DNA from: Mesorhizobium_B sp963522145
Lineage (GTDB): Bacteria > Pseudomonadota > Alphaproteobacteria > Rhizobiales > Rhizobiaceae
Direction of reading: 5' to 3'
DNA length: 64,000 bases
Assembly (NCBI GenBank): GCA_963522145.1
Contig: CAUQXI010000006.1
Span: 1 to 64,000 of the forward strand
Part shown: positions 48,672-57,756 of the stretch, one piece after another
Layout: the number at the start of each line of letters is the position of its first letter
Position numbering within the stretch: the first letter of the stretch is position 1
Notes under the pieces: generated by a model
Seen by the model: only the letters and a program-made list of their open reading frames with translations
What the model was told of the DNA's origin: nothing
Database searches by the model: none
Translations under genes and position numbers: made by a program

Positions 48672-49544
48672 ATGGTGGAAGGCGAAGACGGCGAGCAGCA
48701 GAGCATTTCCGGCGGCCCGGTGATCGTTCTGGTCGAGCCGCAGCTCGGCGAGAATATCGGCATGGTGGCGCGCGCCATGGCGAATTTCGGTTTGCGCGAG
48801 CTTCGCCTCGTCAACCCCCGCGACGGCTGGCCGAACGAAAAGGCGCGCGCAGCCGCAAGCAGGGCGGACGGCGTGATCGACGCGACCACCGTGTTTCCCG
48901 ATCTGCGCACGGCCATCGCGGACCTCACCTTCCTTTACGCGACGACCGCGCGTGAGCGCGACAATTTCAAGCCGGTCCGCGCACCCGTCAACGCCGCGCG
49001 GGCACTGCGCGCTCGCGAGAAGGCCGGGCAGCGCACGGGCATCCTGTTCGGGCGCGAGCGCTTCGGGCTGTTCAACGAGGAGGTCGGGCTCGCGGACGAG
49101 ATCGTGACCTTTCCGGTCGATCCGGACTATGCCTCGCTCAACATCGCGCAGGCCGTTCTTCTGATGGCCTATGAGTGGCGCAAGGCAGGGTTGTCAGCCG
49201 AGAGCGATACGGCCTTCGCCGGCCTAGAAATGCCGCCGGCCACCAAAGCGGAGCTGCACGGATTGTTCGAGCATCTCGAAGCCGCGCTCGATGCGCGGGG
49301 CTATTTCCGGCCGGAGGGCAAGAAGCCCAAGATGGTGGACAATCTTCGCGCCGTGCTGACGCGCGCGGGCTTCGCCGAGCCGGAGCTGCGCGTGCTGCGC
49401 GGGGTGGTTGCCTCGCTCGATTATTTCTCGCCCAAGGAGCCGCGGGGCGCCGGCTATCCCGAGCGCAAGGCGGCGGCTGACAAGGCGGCGGGCAGCGGTC
49501 GCTCAGGCTCGAACTCGGATGAGGCTGGCGATGACGAGCGCTGA
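48672..49544 (+). CDS. SPOUT-family RNA methyltransferase, TrmJ-like
   Basis: A 290-residue methyltransferase with the knotted SPOUT fold. Motif 1 is VEPQLGENIGMVARAMANFG, motif 2 is TGILFGRERFGLFNEE and motif 3 is DYASLNIAQAVLLMAYE. These are the marks of TrmJ-type tRNA 2'-O-methyltransferases acting at position 32. The ATG at 48672 gives MVEGEDGEQQ. The C-terminus is a disordered, charged tail. It overlaps the start of murI by 14 bases. Confidence 0.88.
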   Translation: MVEGEDGEQQSISGGPVIVLVEPQLGENIGMVARAMANFGLRELRLVNPRDGWPNEKARAAASRADGVIDATTVFPDLRTAIADLTFLYATTARERDNFKPVRAPVNAARALRAREKAGQRTGILFGRERFGLFNEEVGLADEIVTFPVDPDYASLNIAQAVLLMAYEWRKAGLSAESDTAFAGLEMPPATKAELHGLFEHLEAALDARGYFRPEGKKPKMVDNLRAVLTRAGFAEPELRVLRGVVASLDYFSPKEPRGAGYPERKAAADKAAGSGRSGSNSDEAGDDER

Positions 49545-50343
49545 GCGTCCCGTCCTGATGTTCGATTCAGGCATTGGCGGGCTTACCGTGCTTCGCGAGG
49601 CGCGCGTCCTGATGCCTGACAGGCGCTTCATCTATGTGGCCGATGACGCGGCTTTTCCTTACGGCGCGTGGGAGGAGGGCGCGTTGCGGCAGCACATCCT
49701 TTCGCTATTCAAGCGCCTGCTTGAACGCTTCGACCCGGCCGTCTCGGTGATAGCGTGCAACACGGCATCCACGCTGGTGATCGACGACCTTCGCGCGGCC
49801 TTTCCCGGACACCCGTTCGTAGGCACGGTTCCGGCGATCAAACCCGCCGCCGAGCGCACGCGCTCCGGGCTCGTTTCCGTCCTTGCCACGCCAGGAACGG
49901 TGAAGCGGCAATATACCCGCGACCTGATCCGCGCCTGGGCTACGAAATGCCATGTGCGGCTCGTGGGCAGCGAAAACCTCGCGACGCTGGCCGAAGCCTA
50001 TATGCGCGAGGGCTTCGTGGACGAGGATGCGGTGCGTGCCGAAACCGCCTCCTGCTTCATCGAGCAGGACGGAAGGCGCACCGATATCGTGGTGCTGGCC
50101 TGCACCCATTATCCGTTTCTCGCCAACCGGATGCGCAAGACGGCGCCCTGGCCGGTCGACTGGCTTGATCCGGCGGAGGCGATTGCGCGCCGCGCGCTGT
50201 CGCTGCTGGAGCCGGTCGAAACGACAGCACCGTTTGGAGAAGGCGTCGATCTTGCCGTGTTCACTTCCGGCCGCCCCGATCCCGCCACGCGCCGGCTGAT
50301 GCAGGGCTTCGGGCTCGCGGCCGAGGCTTCTTCTTCCGGTTGA
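49531..50343 (+). CDS. murI: Glutamate racemase
   Basis: A 270-residue enzyme that makes D-glutamate for peptidoglycan. The two catalytic cysteines are Cys76 (IACNTAST) and Cys191 (VVLACTHYPFL). The N-terminal FDSGIGGLTVLREA and the ADDAAFPYG motif are typical. The start at ATG 49531 overlaps the end of the methyltransferase gene. A hairpin with a short T-run follows after about 30 bp. Confidence 0.95.
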   Translation: MTSAERPVLMFDSGIGGLTVLREARVLMPDRRFIYVADDAAFPYGAWEEGALRQHILSLFKRLLERFDPAVSVIACNTASTLVIDDLRAAFPGHPFVGTVPAIKPAAERTRSGLVSVLATPGTVKRQYTRDLIRAWATKCHVRLVGSENLATLAEAYMREGFVDEDAVRAETASCFIEQDGRRTDIVVLACTHYPFLANRMRKTAPWPVDWLDPAEAIARRALSLLEPVETTAPFGEGVDLAVFTSGRPDPATRRLMQGFGLAAEASSSG

Positions 50344-50376
50344 CTTGCAAAGCGGTTGTCTTTATCGACCGCGCCA

Positions 50377-50409
50377 ACACCGGGAGCTTTTGCGCCCGGT
50401 GTTTCATTT
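50377..50409 (+). terminator. Probable terminator after murI
   Basis: A perfect 8-bp stem (ACACCGGG with CCCGGTGT) with a ten-base loop, followed by TTCATTT. It lies between murI and rpsD and likely separates their transcripts. Confidence 0.65.
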
Positions 50410-50520
50410 GACGTGTCCCGCGGATCTTCAACGAGATCCTGTCAGGCCGAACGGCCAGAGGAGGGCGCGTTTCCTTGAGGCGGTGCGTGAGCATCGCCTT
50501 CAACCTGTTGAGGAAATGCG

Positions 50521-51138
50521 ATGAGCAAGCGCGAATCCGCGAAATACAAGATCGACCGCCGTTTGGGCGAAAATATCTGGGGCCGGCCGAAGTCGCCGGT
50601 CAACAAGCGTGAGTATGGCCCCGGCCAGCACGGCCAGCGCCGCAAGGGCAAGATGTCGGACTTCGGCCTGCAGCTGCGCGCCAAGCAGAAGCTGAAGGGT
50701 CACTACGGCGACATCTCCGAGAAGCAGTTCCGCAAGACCTATGACGAGGCCAACCGTCGCAAGGGCGATACCTCGGAGAACCTGATTGGGCTTCTCGAGT
50801 CGCGTCTCGACGCTGTGGTTTATCGCGCGAAGTTCGTTCCGACGATCTTTGCCGCGCGGCAGTTCGTGAACCACGGCCATGTCGATGTGAACGGCCGCCG
50901 CACCAATATCGGCTCCTACCGCTGCAAGCCGGGCGACGTGATCGAGGTGCGCGAAAAGTCGAAGCAGCTGGTCATGGTGCTGGAAGCCGTTCAGCTCGCC
51001 GAGCGCGACGTGCCCGATTACATCGAGACCGACCACAACAAGATGACCGCCACTTTCGGCCGCGTGCCGGGTCTGGGCGACGTTCCCTATGCGGTGCAGA
51101 TGGAACCGAACCTCGTGGTCGAGTTCTACTCGCGCTAA
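50521..51138 (+). CDS. rpsD: 30S ribosomal protein S4
   Basis: A 205-residue ribosomal protein. The N-terminus MSKRESAKYKIDRRLGENIWG, the conserved YGPGQHGQRRKGK segment and the S4 RNA-binding domain (LESRLDAVVYRAKFVPTIFAARQFVNHGHV) identify it. As is usual in Rhizobiales it stands alone, away from the alpha operon. A strong terminator follows 26 bp after the stop. Confidence 0.98.
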   Translation: MSKRESAKYKIDRRLGENIWGRPKSPVNKREYGPGQHGQRRKGKMSDFGLQLRAKQKLKGHYGDISEKQFRKTYDEANRRKGDTSENLIGLLESRLDAVVYRAKFVPTIFAARQFVNHGHVDVNGRRTNIGSYRCKPGDVIEVREKSKQLVMVLEAVQLAERDVPDYIETDHNKMTATFGRVPGLGDVPYAVQMEPNLVVEFYSR

Positions 51139-51164
51139 GCAGGCGCGGAATTTAGAGACGAACG

Positions 51165-51194
51165 GGCCGCGCCACCTGCGCGGCCTTTTCTTTT
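51165..51194 (+). terminator. Factor-independent terminator after rpsD
   Basis: An 8-bp perfect G+C stem (GGCCGCGC with GCGCGGCC), a five-base loop and then TTTTCTTTT, starting 26 bp after the rpsD stop. Confidence 0.9.
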
Positions 51195-51241
51195 GGTTCG
51201 ATCTGCTTCAGGCAGCTCTCGCGATCCGATAGAAGGCGTTC

Positions 51242-52105
51242 ATGAACCAGCATGTCGCACGAGCGGAGATCGCGCAAAGGGAGGAGCCCTCCGGCTCTCA
51301 CCCGCTATTCCGCGACACGCCTCAATCCGTCGAGTTCAACAAGCTGCGCAAGCGCCTTTCGCGTTTCACACGTCAGGCGATCGATGATTTTGCCATGGTT
51401 CGTCCGGGCGAGCGCTGGCTGGTGGCACTATCGGGCGGCAAGGACTCCTACGGGCTGCTTGCCTTGTTGCTCGACCTCAAATGGCGCGGGCTTCTGCCGG
51501 TCGAGCTCCTTGCGTGCAACCTCGATCAGGGCCAGCCCAACTTCCCAAAGCACATCCTGCCGGATTGGCTGACGCGGAACGCCATCCCGCATCGCATCGA
51601 GTATCGCGACACCTACTCGACCGTTACCGAGAAGGTGCCGGAAGGGGCGACCTACTGCTCGCTCTGCTCTCGGCTACGGCGTGGGCATCTCTACCGCGTC
51701 GCGCGGGAGGAGGGGTGTGCCACCCTTGTGCTCGGGCATCATCGGGAAGACATCCTCGAAACCTTCTTCATGAACCTGTTCCATGGCGGGCGCCTCGCCA
51801 CTATGCCGCCCAAGCTCCTCAACGACGAAGGCGACGTATTCGTGCTTCGCCCCCTCAGTTACTGCGCGGAAGGCGATCTCGCGCGCTTCGCGGACGCCAT
51901 GCGATTTCCGATCATCCCCTGCGATCTTTGCGGGAGCCAGGAAGGCCTGCAGCGCAACCTGACAAAGGCCATGCTGGACGACCTCGAAAAGCGGATGCCA
52001 GGGCGCAAGGACACAATGCTGCGCGCGCTCGCCAATGCGCGGCCCTCGCATCTGCTCGACCGTTCATTGTTCGACTTCGCGGCGCTCACCACCGCCGAAG
52101 ACTGA
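51242..52105 (+). CDS. ttcA: tRNA 2-thiocytidine(32) synthetase TtcA
   Basis: A 287-residue ATP-dependent sulfurtransferase. The PP-loop is ALSGGKDSYG. The two CXXC motifs that hold the Fe-S cluster are in CSLCSRLRRGHLYRVA and CDLCGSQEG. The GHHREDILETFFMNLFHGG segment is characteristic of TtcA. It thiolates cytidine 32 in tRNA. It is convergent with the MFS gene 12 bp away. Confidence 0.94.
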   Translation: MNQHVARAEIAQREEPSGSHPLFRDTPQSVEFNKLRKRLSRFTRQAIDDFAMVRPGERWLVALSGGKDSYGLLALLLDLKWRGLLPVELLACNLDQGQPNFPKHILPDWLTRNAIPHRIEYRDTYSTVTEKVPEGATYCSLCSRLRRGHLYRVAREEGCATLVLGHHREDILETFFMNLFHGGRLATMPPKLLNDEGDVFVLRPLSYCAEGDLARFADAMRFPIIPCDLCGSQEGLQRNLTKAMLDDLEKRMPGRKDTMLRALANARPSHLLDRSLFDFAALTTAED

Positions 52106-52117
52106 GGCGCGCTTCGC

Positions 52118-53365
52118 TCAGGCTTGCGGCTTGGAATGGCTGCCGAAAAGCTTGCCGCGTTCCGCTATCAGCACCATCACAAGCGCGCCGGCGCCCACGC
52201 CCGAGAAGCCGAGCGCGAGCGGCGTGGTGGTGCCGTTGAACGACTGGCCGATGATCGCGCCGATCACGCCGCCGCCGATGGTCTGCACGAAACCCTGCAC
52301 CGACGAAGCCGAACCGGCGATGTGACCCAGCGGCTCCATTGCCAGTGCGTTGAAGTTGGAGCCGATCCAGCCGAACTGGAACATGGCTGCCGCAAACAGG
52401 AAGACGAAAACGGGAAGAGGCACGAGCCCGTTCAAGGACCAGACGAGCCAGACGATGCTGACAGTCAAGAAGCCGATGAGCGCACCGTGAGAAAGGCGAC
52501 GCATGCCCACACGCACCACGAAGCGCGAGTTGAGAAAGGAAGACACCGCCATCAATCCGGCCACGATCGCAAAAAGGATCGGAAACCAGACGCCAAGGCC
52601 ATAGATGCCGACATAAATCTGCTGGGCCGAGTTGATGAAGCCGAACAGCGCGCCGAAGACGATCGTCGAGCCGAGCGTGTAGCCCAGCGACAGCCGGTTC
52701 GTGAGCACGGTGCGGAACGCGGCCATCACCGACGAAAACGAAATCGGCTGGCGGCGCTCAGGTGGCAGGGTTTCCGGCATGCGCAACGCCGCCCATACGA
52801 GGATGGCAAGCGCGATCGTGCTCATGCACACGAAGATCATGTGCCATTCCGCGAATGTCATCACGAGCTGGCCGATGGACGGTGCAACAACCGGGATCAC
52901 CATGAACACCATGAAGATCAGCGACATGATCTCCGCCATCTGCCGTCCGCCGAAGCGGTCGCGCACCATGGAAACCGCGATCACGCGGGTGGAGGCGGCA
53001 CCCACCCCCTGGATGAAGCGCAGTGCGAGCAGCGTTTCGAAATTGGGCGCGAAAGCCGCGGCGAAGGCCGCAGCGACATAGACCGTCAACCCGAACAATA
53101 TCGGCGCGCGCCTTCCCCAGCGGTCCGAAGCCGGACCGTAGAACAGCAGCGCTAGTCCCATCCCGGCGAAGTAAGCGCTGATGACGTATTGGCGATGGTT
53201 CTCGGTCGCGACCCCGAGGCTTTCGCCGATCTGCTGAAGGCCGGGCAGCATAATGTCGATGGCCAGCGCATTCAGCGCCATCAGGGCAGCGGCAATGCCG
53301 ATGAATTCCCAGCGCGGGATTTCGAGGCGCGGCTCCGACGACAGCGAGGTGACCTGCTGATCCAT
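52118..53365 (-). CDS. Bcr/CflA-type MFS drug exporter
   Basis: A 415-residue transporter with twelve predicted helices. The motif A region is YGPASDRWGRRAPILFGLTVY and the family phrase LPGLQQIGESLG appears near the N-terminus. Such exporters pump out bicyclomycin, chloramphenicol or sulfonamides; the natural substrate is unknown. It stands alone, and its upstream region faces the terminator of the pur-bolA-grxD unit. Confidence 0.88.
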   Translation of the reverse strand: MDQQVTSLSSEPRLEIPRWEFIGIAAALMALNALAIDIMLPGLQQIGESLGVATENHRQYVISAYFAGMGLALLFYGPASDRWGRRAPILFGLTVYVAAAFAAAFAPNFETLLALRFIQGVGAASTRVIAVSMVRDRFGGRQMAEIMSLIFMVFMVIPVVAPSIGQLVMTFAEWHMIFVCMSTIALAILVWAALRMPETLPPERRQPISFSSVMAAFRTVLTNRLSLGYTLGSTIVFGALFGFINSAQQIYVGIYGLGVWFPILFAIVAGLMAVSSFLNSRFVVRVGMRRLSHGALIGFLTVSIVWLVWSLNGLVPLPVFVFLFAAAMFQFGWIGSNFNALAMEPLGHIAGSASSVQGFVQTIGGGVIGAIIGQSFNGTTTPLALGFSGVGAGALVMVLIAERGKLFGSHSKPQA

Positions 53366-53401
53366 GGCTGCGCTCCAGATGAAGAGGAAGAGAGATCGAG
53401 C

Positions 53402-53436
53402 AAAAAAGAAATGCGCCGGTCAAACCCGGCGCATTT
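53402..53436 (-). terminator. Terminator of grxD unit
   Basis: A perfect 11-bp stem (53409-53419 with 53426-53436) and a six-base loop are followed on the minus strand by a T-run (A-tract at 53402-53407 on the plus strand). It lies 78 bp after the grxD stop and is the strongest terminator in the window. Confidence 0.9.
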
Positions 53437-53513
53437 CACCCGACCATGATTGCACTATCGTCTTAACGGCGTCCGTTCAATGACATGACGACATGCAACT
53501 GTGAATTGAAGTG

Positions 53514-53849
53514 TCAGGCTGCGCCCTTGGCGCTGATGCCCTTTTCTTCCATGAATGACTGTAGCTCGCCGGCCTGGAACATCTCGCGGATGATGTCGCA
53601 TCCGCCAACGAACTCACCCTTCACATAAAGCTGCGGGATGGTGGGCCAGTTGGAATAATCCTTGATCCCCTGGCGCAGTTCGTTCGAGGTCAGGATGTTG
53701 ACGCCTTTGTAGTCGACGCCGAGATAATCGAGGATCTGCACCACCTGGCCCGAGAATCCGCATTGCGGAAAGCCCGGCGTGCCCTTCATGAACAGCACCA
53801 CGTCGCTGCTCTTCACTTCACTGTCGATGTAATCCGCGATCCCGGTCAT
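53514..53849 (-). CDS. grxD: Monothiol glutaredoxin Grx4
   Basis: A 111-residue monothiol glutaredoxin with the CGFS active site at Cys30 (FPQCGFSGQ) and the conserved WPTIPQLYVKGEFVGGCDI segment. Such proteins bind a shared [2Fe-2S] cluster and pair with BolA, encoded 0.35 kb upstream, in iron-sulfur trafficking. The start MTGIADYIDSEV has AAGGA upstream and is the family N-terminus; the frame extends upstream by 18 codons without merit. Confidence 0.94.
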   Translation of the reverse strand: MTGIADYIDSEVKSSDVVLFMKGTPGFPQCGFSGQVVQILDYLGVDYKGVNILTSNELRQGIKDYSNWPTIPQLYVKGEFVGGCDIIREMFQAGELQSFMEEKGISAKGAA

Positions 53850-53960
53850 GGCGTATGATCCTTCGAACGAGCCGGCCAACACCGGCTGAAACCTGATCTG
53901 CAACTAAACCTTCGAAGCGGTCGAAACAAGGGTTCGGTGATTTTCAGGGCGGACGACGGC

Positions 53961-54185
53961 TCAGGATTTGTTGCGCCGCGTGACCGCTCGCGCCCGCTGC
54001 GCGCGCTTGCGGCTTGCCTGCCGCTTGGTGGGCTGCGCGGGCTTGGGAGCCGCCCTTTCGCCGGAAGTCACCGTGCCGGCTTCCTTGCGGCGGCGCGCCC
54101 GTTTACCCGTGCCCGTGGCCTTGCGCAGGATCTCGCCCAGCGCGCCCTGCACGACTTTCTTCACGAACTCCCCAATGGCCGACAT
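53961..54185 (-). CDS. Small very basic protein between bolA and grxD
   Basis: A 74-residue protein. Residues 1-24 form an amphipathic helix (MSAIGEFVKKVVQGALGEIL), followed by a tail with about one third Arg and Lys, such as KRQASRKRAQRARAV. It lies five bases behind bolA, in the same transcription unit, and may bind RNA, DNA or membrane. I do not recognise a family. Confidence 0.6.
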   Translation of the reverse strand: MSAIGEFVKKVVQGALGEILRKATGTGKRARRRKEAGTVTSGERAAPKPAQPTKRQASRKRAQRARAVTRRNKS

Positions 54186-54190
54186 CGACT

Positions 54191-54424
54191 TTACTCCGGC
54201 ACCGAGGTCTGAAGCGCGAGCGCATGGAGGATGCCGCCCATCTTGCCCCTTAGCGCGTTGTAGACCATCTGATGCTGCTGCACCCGGCTCTTGCCGCGGA
54301 AGCTTTCAGCGATCACTTCCGCCGCATAGTGATCGCCGTCGCCGGCAAGATCGCGGATCGAGACGCGTGCATCGGGAATCGCTTCCCGGATCATCGTCTC
54401 GATATCATGCGCGTCCATCGGCAT
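54191..54424 (-). CDS. bolA: BolA family protein
   Basis: A 77-residue class II KH-fold protein. The conserved histidine lies in the HQMVYNALRG motif, preceded by FRGKSRVQQ; the segment MDAHDIETMIREAIPDA is the standard N-terminus. It forms a [2Fe-2S] complex with monothiol glutaredoxin and acts in iron regulation. The start is ATG 54424 (MPMDAHD) or 54418. It is five bases behind purL and co-transcribed with it. Confidence 0.9.
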   Translation of the reverse strand: MPMDAHDIETMIREAIPDARVSIRDLAGDGDHYAAEVIAESFRGKSRVQQHQMVYNALRGKMGGILHALALQTSVPE

Positions 54425-54429
54425 CGGCT

Positions 54430-56652
54430 TCAGCCTTCCATGAAGCGCGGGAACCATGATTCGTGCGCGTCCCGCAGTTCTTCAACCGGTATCGCACGGG
54501 CTTCGCCGAGCTTCAATTCTGTGCCGCCCGTCGATCCGATCCACGGTGCGAAGATGCCTTCAGCCTCGGCCTCCCGCCACAGCTCCATCATCTCGTCCCC
54601 GTGCGGATCGAGGTTCAAAGAAACAACGTAGCGTCCCTGGTCTTCGCCGAACCACATCGCATTGTGGTCTGCCTCGATCAGGCCGGGAATCTCGGCGCCG
54701 ATGCCGCCCGCCATCGCCATCTCGGCCAGCGCGACTGCCAGCCCGCCGTCCGAACAATCGTGCACGGCCGATGCCGCGCCGGAGCGGATCAGCTTGCGCA
54801 CGAAATCCCCGACGCGCTTTTCGTGTGCCAGATCGACCGGCGGCGGCGGACCTTCGGCGCGGCCGAACAGGTCTCGCAGGAGGATCGACTGACCCAGATG
54901 ACTTCCCCAGCCATCCGGCGCGCCGACGAGAAGGATGGCCTGGTTCTCCGCGACAAAGCCGATCCGCGCCATCCGCGACCAGTCAGGGATGAGGCCGACG
55001 CCGCCGATGGTGGGGGTCGGCAGGATCGCGCGGCCCACCGTTTCATTGTACAGCGAGACATTGCCCGACACGATCGGAAAATGCAGTTCTCGGCACGCCT
55101 CACCGATGCCGCGAATGGCTTCCACCAACTGCCCCATGATCTCGGGCCGCTCCGGATTGCCGAAATTGAGGTTGTCGGTCGCTGCCAGCGGATCGGCGCC
55201 CGTTGCCGTCAGGTTGCGCCAGCATTCGGCCACGGCCTGCTTGCCGCCTTCATACGGATCGGCCTCGCAGTAGCGCGGCGTGACATCCGAGGAGAAGGCG
55301 AGGGCCTTTGTGGCGTGGCCCTCGACGCGGACCACCCCGGCATCGCCGCCCGGACGCTGGAGGGAGTTCGAGCCGATCAGCGTGTCATACTGCTCGTAAA
55401 CCCAACGCCGCGAGGAAAGGTCTGGCCCGCCGAGAAGCTTGAGCAGCGCGTCGGCGATATCCACCTGCGGAAGGCTCGCCGAATCGAATACGGGCTGCGG
55501 CTCGGGGGCGACCCATGGCCGGTCATATTCTGGCGCTTCGTCGCCCAGTTCCTTGATCGGAAGGTTCGCCACTTCGGTGCCGCGGTGCAGGATGCGGAAG
55601 CGCAGATCATCGGTGGTGCGCCCGACGATCGCGAAATCGAGGCCCCATTTGCGGAAGATGTTCTCGGCCTCGGCTTCCTTTTCCGGGCGCAGTACCATCA
55701 GCATGCGCTCCTGGCTTTCCGAAAGCATCATCTCGTAAGCCGACATGCGCTCTTCGCGCACGGGCACACGATCGAGATCGAGCTCGATGCCGAGATTACC
55801 CTTGGCGCCCATTTCGACGGCCGAACAGGTGAGGCCCGCGGCGCCCATGTCCTGGATGGCGATCACCGCGCCGCTCGCCATCAGTTCGAGGCAGGCTTCC
55901 AGCAGGCATTTTTCGGTGAACGGATCGCCGACCTGAACGGTCGGTCGCTTCTCCTCGGTCTTCTCGTCGAATTCGGCGGAGGCCATGGTCGCGCCGCCAA
56001 CCCCGTCGCGTCCCGTTTTCGCGCCGAGATAGACGACGGGGAGCCCGACGCCTTCGGCCTTGGACGTGAAGATCGCATCCGTCTTTGCGAGCCCGGCCGC
56101 AAACGCGTTGACGAGGATGTTCCTATTGTAGCGGGCGTCGAAATTCACCTCGCCGCCAACGGTCGGAACGCCGAAGGCATTGCCGTAGCCGCCGACGCCC
56201 GCAACCACGCCCGCCACGAGATGCCTGGTCTTCGGATGGTCGGGCGCGCCGAAGCGAAGGGCGTTCATGGCGGCGATCGGCCGTGCGCCCATTGTGAACA
56301 CGTCGCGCAGGATGCCGCCCACGCCCGTCGCCGCGCCCTGGTAGGGCTCGATGAAGGAGGGATGGTTGTGGCTTTCCATCTTGAACACGACGCAGTCGCC
56401 GTCACCGATATCCACGACGCCGGCATTCTCGCCCGGTCCCTGGATGACCTGCGGACCGGAGGTGGGCAGCGTGCGCAGCCACTTCTTGGACGACTTATAG
56501 GAACAATGCTCGTTCCACATGGCCGAGAAGATGCCGAGCTCGGTGAAGCTCGGTGTGCGGCCGACGATGCGGAGGATGCGCTCGTATTCGTCCGGCTTCA
56601 GCCCGTGGGCTGCTATGAGCTCGGGCGTGATGGCGGGTTCGTTGGGTGTCAC
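54430..56652 (-). CDS. purL: Phosphoribosylformylglycinamidine synthase, large subunit PurL
   Basis: A 740-residue ATP-dependent synthetase of the small PurL type, which needs PurS and PurQ for a complete complex. The N-terminal IFSAMWNEHCSYKSSKKWL, the ATP-binding VFKMESHNHPSFIEPYQG, the QDMGAAGLTCS segment and the C-terminal HDCSDGGLAVALAEMAM are diagnostic. PurQ and PurS are encoded upstream on the same strand. It makes FGAM in purine synthesis. Confidence 0.97.
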   Translation of the reverse strand: MTPNEPAITPELIAAHGLKPDEYERILRIVGRTPSFTELGIFSAMWNEHCSYKSSKKWLRTLPTSGPQVIQGPGENAGVVDIGDGDCVVFKMESHNHPSFIEPYQGAATGVGGILRDVFTMGARPIAAMNALRFGAPDHPKTRHLVAGVVAGVGGYGNAFGVPTVGGEVNFDARYNRNILVNAFAAGLAKTDAIFTSKAEGVGLPVVYLGAKTGRDGVGGATMASAEFDEKTEEKRPTVQVGDPFTEKCLLEACLELMASGAVIAIQDMGAAGLTCSAVEMGAKGNLGIELDLDRVPVREERMSAYEMMLSESQERMLMVLRPEKEAEAENIFRKWGLDFAIVGRTTDDLRFRILHRGTEVANLPIKELGDEAPEYDRPWVAPEPQPVFDSASLPQVDIADALLKLLGGPDLSSRRWVYEQYDTLIGSNSLQRPGGDAGVVRVEGHATKALAFSSDVTPRYCEADPYEGGKQAVAECWRNLTATGADPLAATDNLNFGNPERPEIMGQLVEAIRGIGEACRELHFPIVSGNVSLYNETVGRAILPTPTIGGVGLIPDWSRMARIGFVAENQAILLVGAPDGWGSHLGQSILLRDLFGRAEGPPPPVDLAHEKRVGDFVRKLIRSGAASAVHDCSDGGLAVALAEMAMAGGIGAEIPGLIEADHNAMWFGEDQGRYVVSLNLDPHGDEMMELWREAEAEGIFAPWIGSTGGTELKLGEARAIPVEELRDAHESWFPRFMEG

Positions 56653-56665
56653 GGAAGCCTCGAAA

Positions 56666-57088
56666 TCAGGCAGCGTCGCTGCAGCTTGCCGAGCCGGACG
56701 ACCATCGGCTCACATCGGCGGAGATGCGCCGGCCGAGCGGCTCGCCCATCAGCGGTCCGAACACCTCCACCCGGCTCGATCCGCCCTTGGCCTGCACCAC
56801 CAGAAGCGGGCGGCCCTCGAAATGCCGCGCCGGCACCAGCAGGAAGCGCGGCTGACCGGACAGGGAATTCAGCTCATTGGCGAAGCGGTATGGCTTGAAG
56901 GCAGAATCCTTGCTGGCGAACCAGCACTGGTAGGCTGCCTTCGACACCTGCTCCATTGCGCGGAGCGACGCGCTCTTGCCGGTGGAAGGAACAGGCGCGC
57001 TCGGTTTCCTGGCCGTCTGGCAGGCGGCAAGCAGGCCGAGGAGGACCACAACCGCGCCCATCGCAGTTCGGCGCAAAAGCAATGTCAT
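56666..57088 (-). CDS. Putative lipoprotein between purQ and purL
   Basis: A 140-residue exported protein with a lipobox at its N-terminus (LLGLLAACQ, Cys near residue 23). The mature part is mostly beta and contains a cysteine pair (YQCWFAS and SASCSD) that could be disulfide-bonded. No family is recognised. It starts in the purQ stop (four-base overlap) and precedes purL by 13 bp, so it is translated within the purine operon although it is exported. Confidence 0.75.
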   Translation of the reverse strand: MTLLLRRTAMGAVVVLLGLLAACQTARKPSAPVPSTGKSASLRAMEQVSKAAYQCWFASKDSAFKPYRFANELNSLSGQPRFLLVPARHFEGRPLLVVQAKGGSSRVEVFGPLMGEPLGRRISADVSRWSSGSASCSDAA

Positions 57089-57753
57089 GCCGCGAGTTCC
57101 AGGACGCTTTCGAAAATGCCCCGCCCGTCGCGCCCGCCATGAGCGGCCTCGATCAGGTTTTCGGGATGCGGCATGATGCCGAGCACGTTGCCGCTCTCGT
57201 TCAAGATTGCAGCGATGTCGTTGACGGAGCCGTTCGGATTGGTTTTGTCGGCGTAGCGGAACGCGACGCGGTTCTCGCCTTCCAGCCGCGCGAGCGTTTC
57301 GGGATCAGCGAAGTAGTTGCCGTCATGATGCGCCACGGGGCAGCGGATCACCTGGCCCGGCGTGAATGCGCGCGTGAAGGCGGTGTCGGCGTTCGCGACT
57401 TCGAGCTTCACCTCGCGGCAGACGAATTTGAGCGAGGCATTGCGCATCAGCGCGCCGGGCAGAAGGCCCGCTTCCAACAAGATCTGGAAACCGTTGCAGA
57501 CGCCCATCACCATCACGCCGCGCCGGGCCGCATCCGCCACTGCGCGCATCACCGGCATCCGCGCGGCGATCGCGCCGCAGCGGAGGTAATCGCCAAAGGA
57601 AAAGCCGCCGGGAATGACGATCAAGTCGACGGATGGAATCTCCGTGTCGGTCTGCCAGACCGTCACGGGCGTCCGGCCGGAAACGCTTGTCAGCGCCGCG
57701 ATCATGTCACGGTCGCGATTGAGGCCGGGAAGAAGGACGACGGCGGATTTCAT
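57085..57753 (-). CDS. purQ: Phosphoribosylformylglycinamidine synthase, glutaminase subunit PurQ
   Basis: A 222-residue class I glutamine amidotransferase. The nucleophile is Cys86 in MGVCNGFQILLEAGLLPGA. The N-terminal VLLPGLNRDRD and IPGGFSFGDYLRCG are typical of PurQ. The catalytic His and Glu lie in GIMPHPENLIEAAHGG. It supplies ammonia to PurL through PurS. Confidence 0.97.
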   Translation of the reverse strand: MKSAVVLLPGLNRDRDMIAALTSVSGRTPVTVWQTDTEIPSVDLIVIPGGFSFGDYLRCGAIAARMPVMRAVADAARRGVMVMGVCNGFQILLEAGLLPGALMRNASLKFVCREVKLEVANADTAFTRAFTPGQVIRCPVAHHDGNYFADPETLARLEGENRVAFRYADKTNPNGSVNDIAAILNESGNVLGIMPHPENLIEAAHGGRDGRGIFESVLELAA

Positions 57754-57756
57754 GCT

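Noticed and set aside
46979..48955. Long open frame (about 658 codons) antisense to icd
   Set aside because: It runs through the intact isocitrate dehydrogenase gene and has no recognisable protein features.
54463..56898. Long open frame (about 811 codons) antisense to purL
   Set aside because: It is a mirror frame of purL with low-complexity basic composition and no domain.
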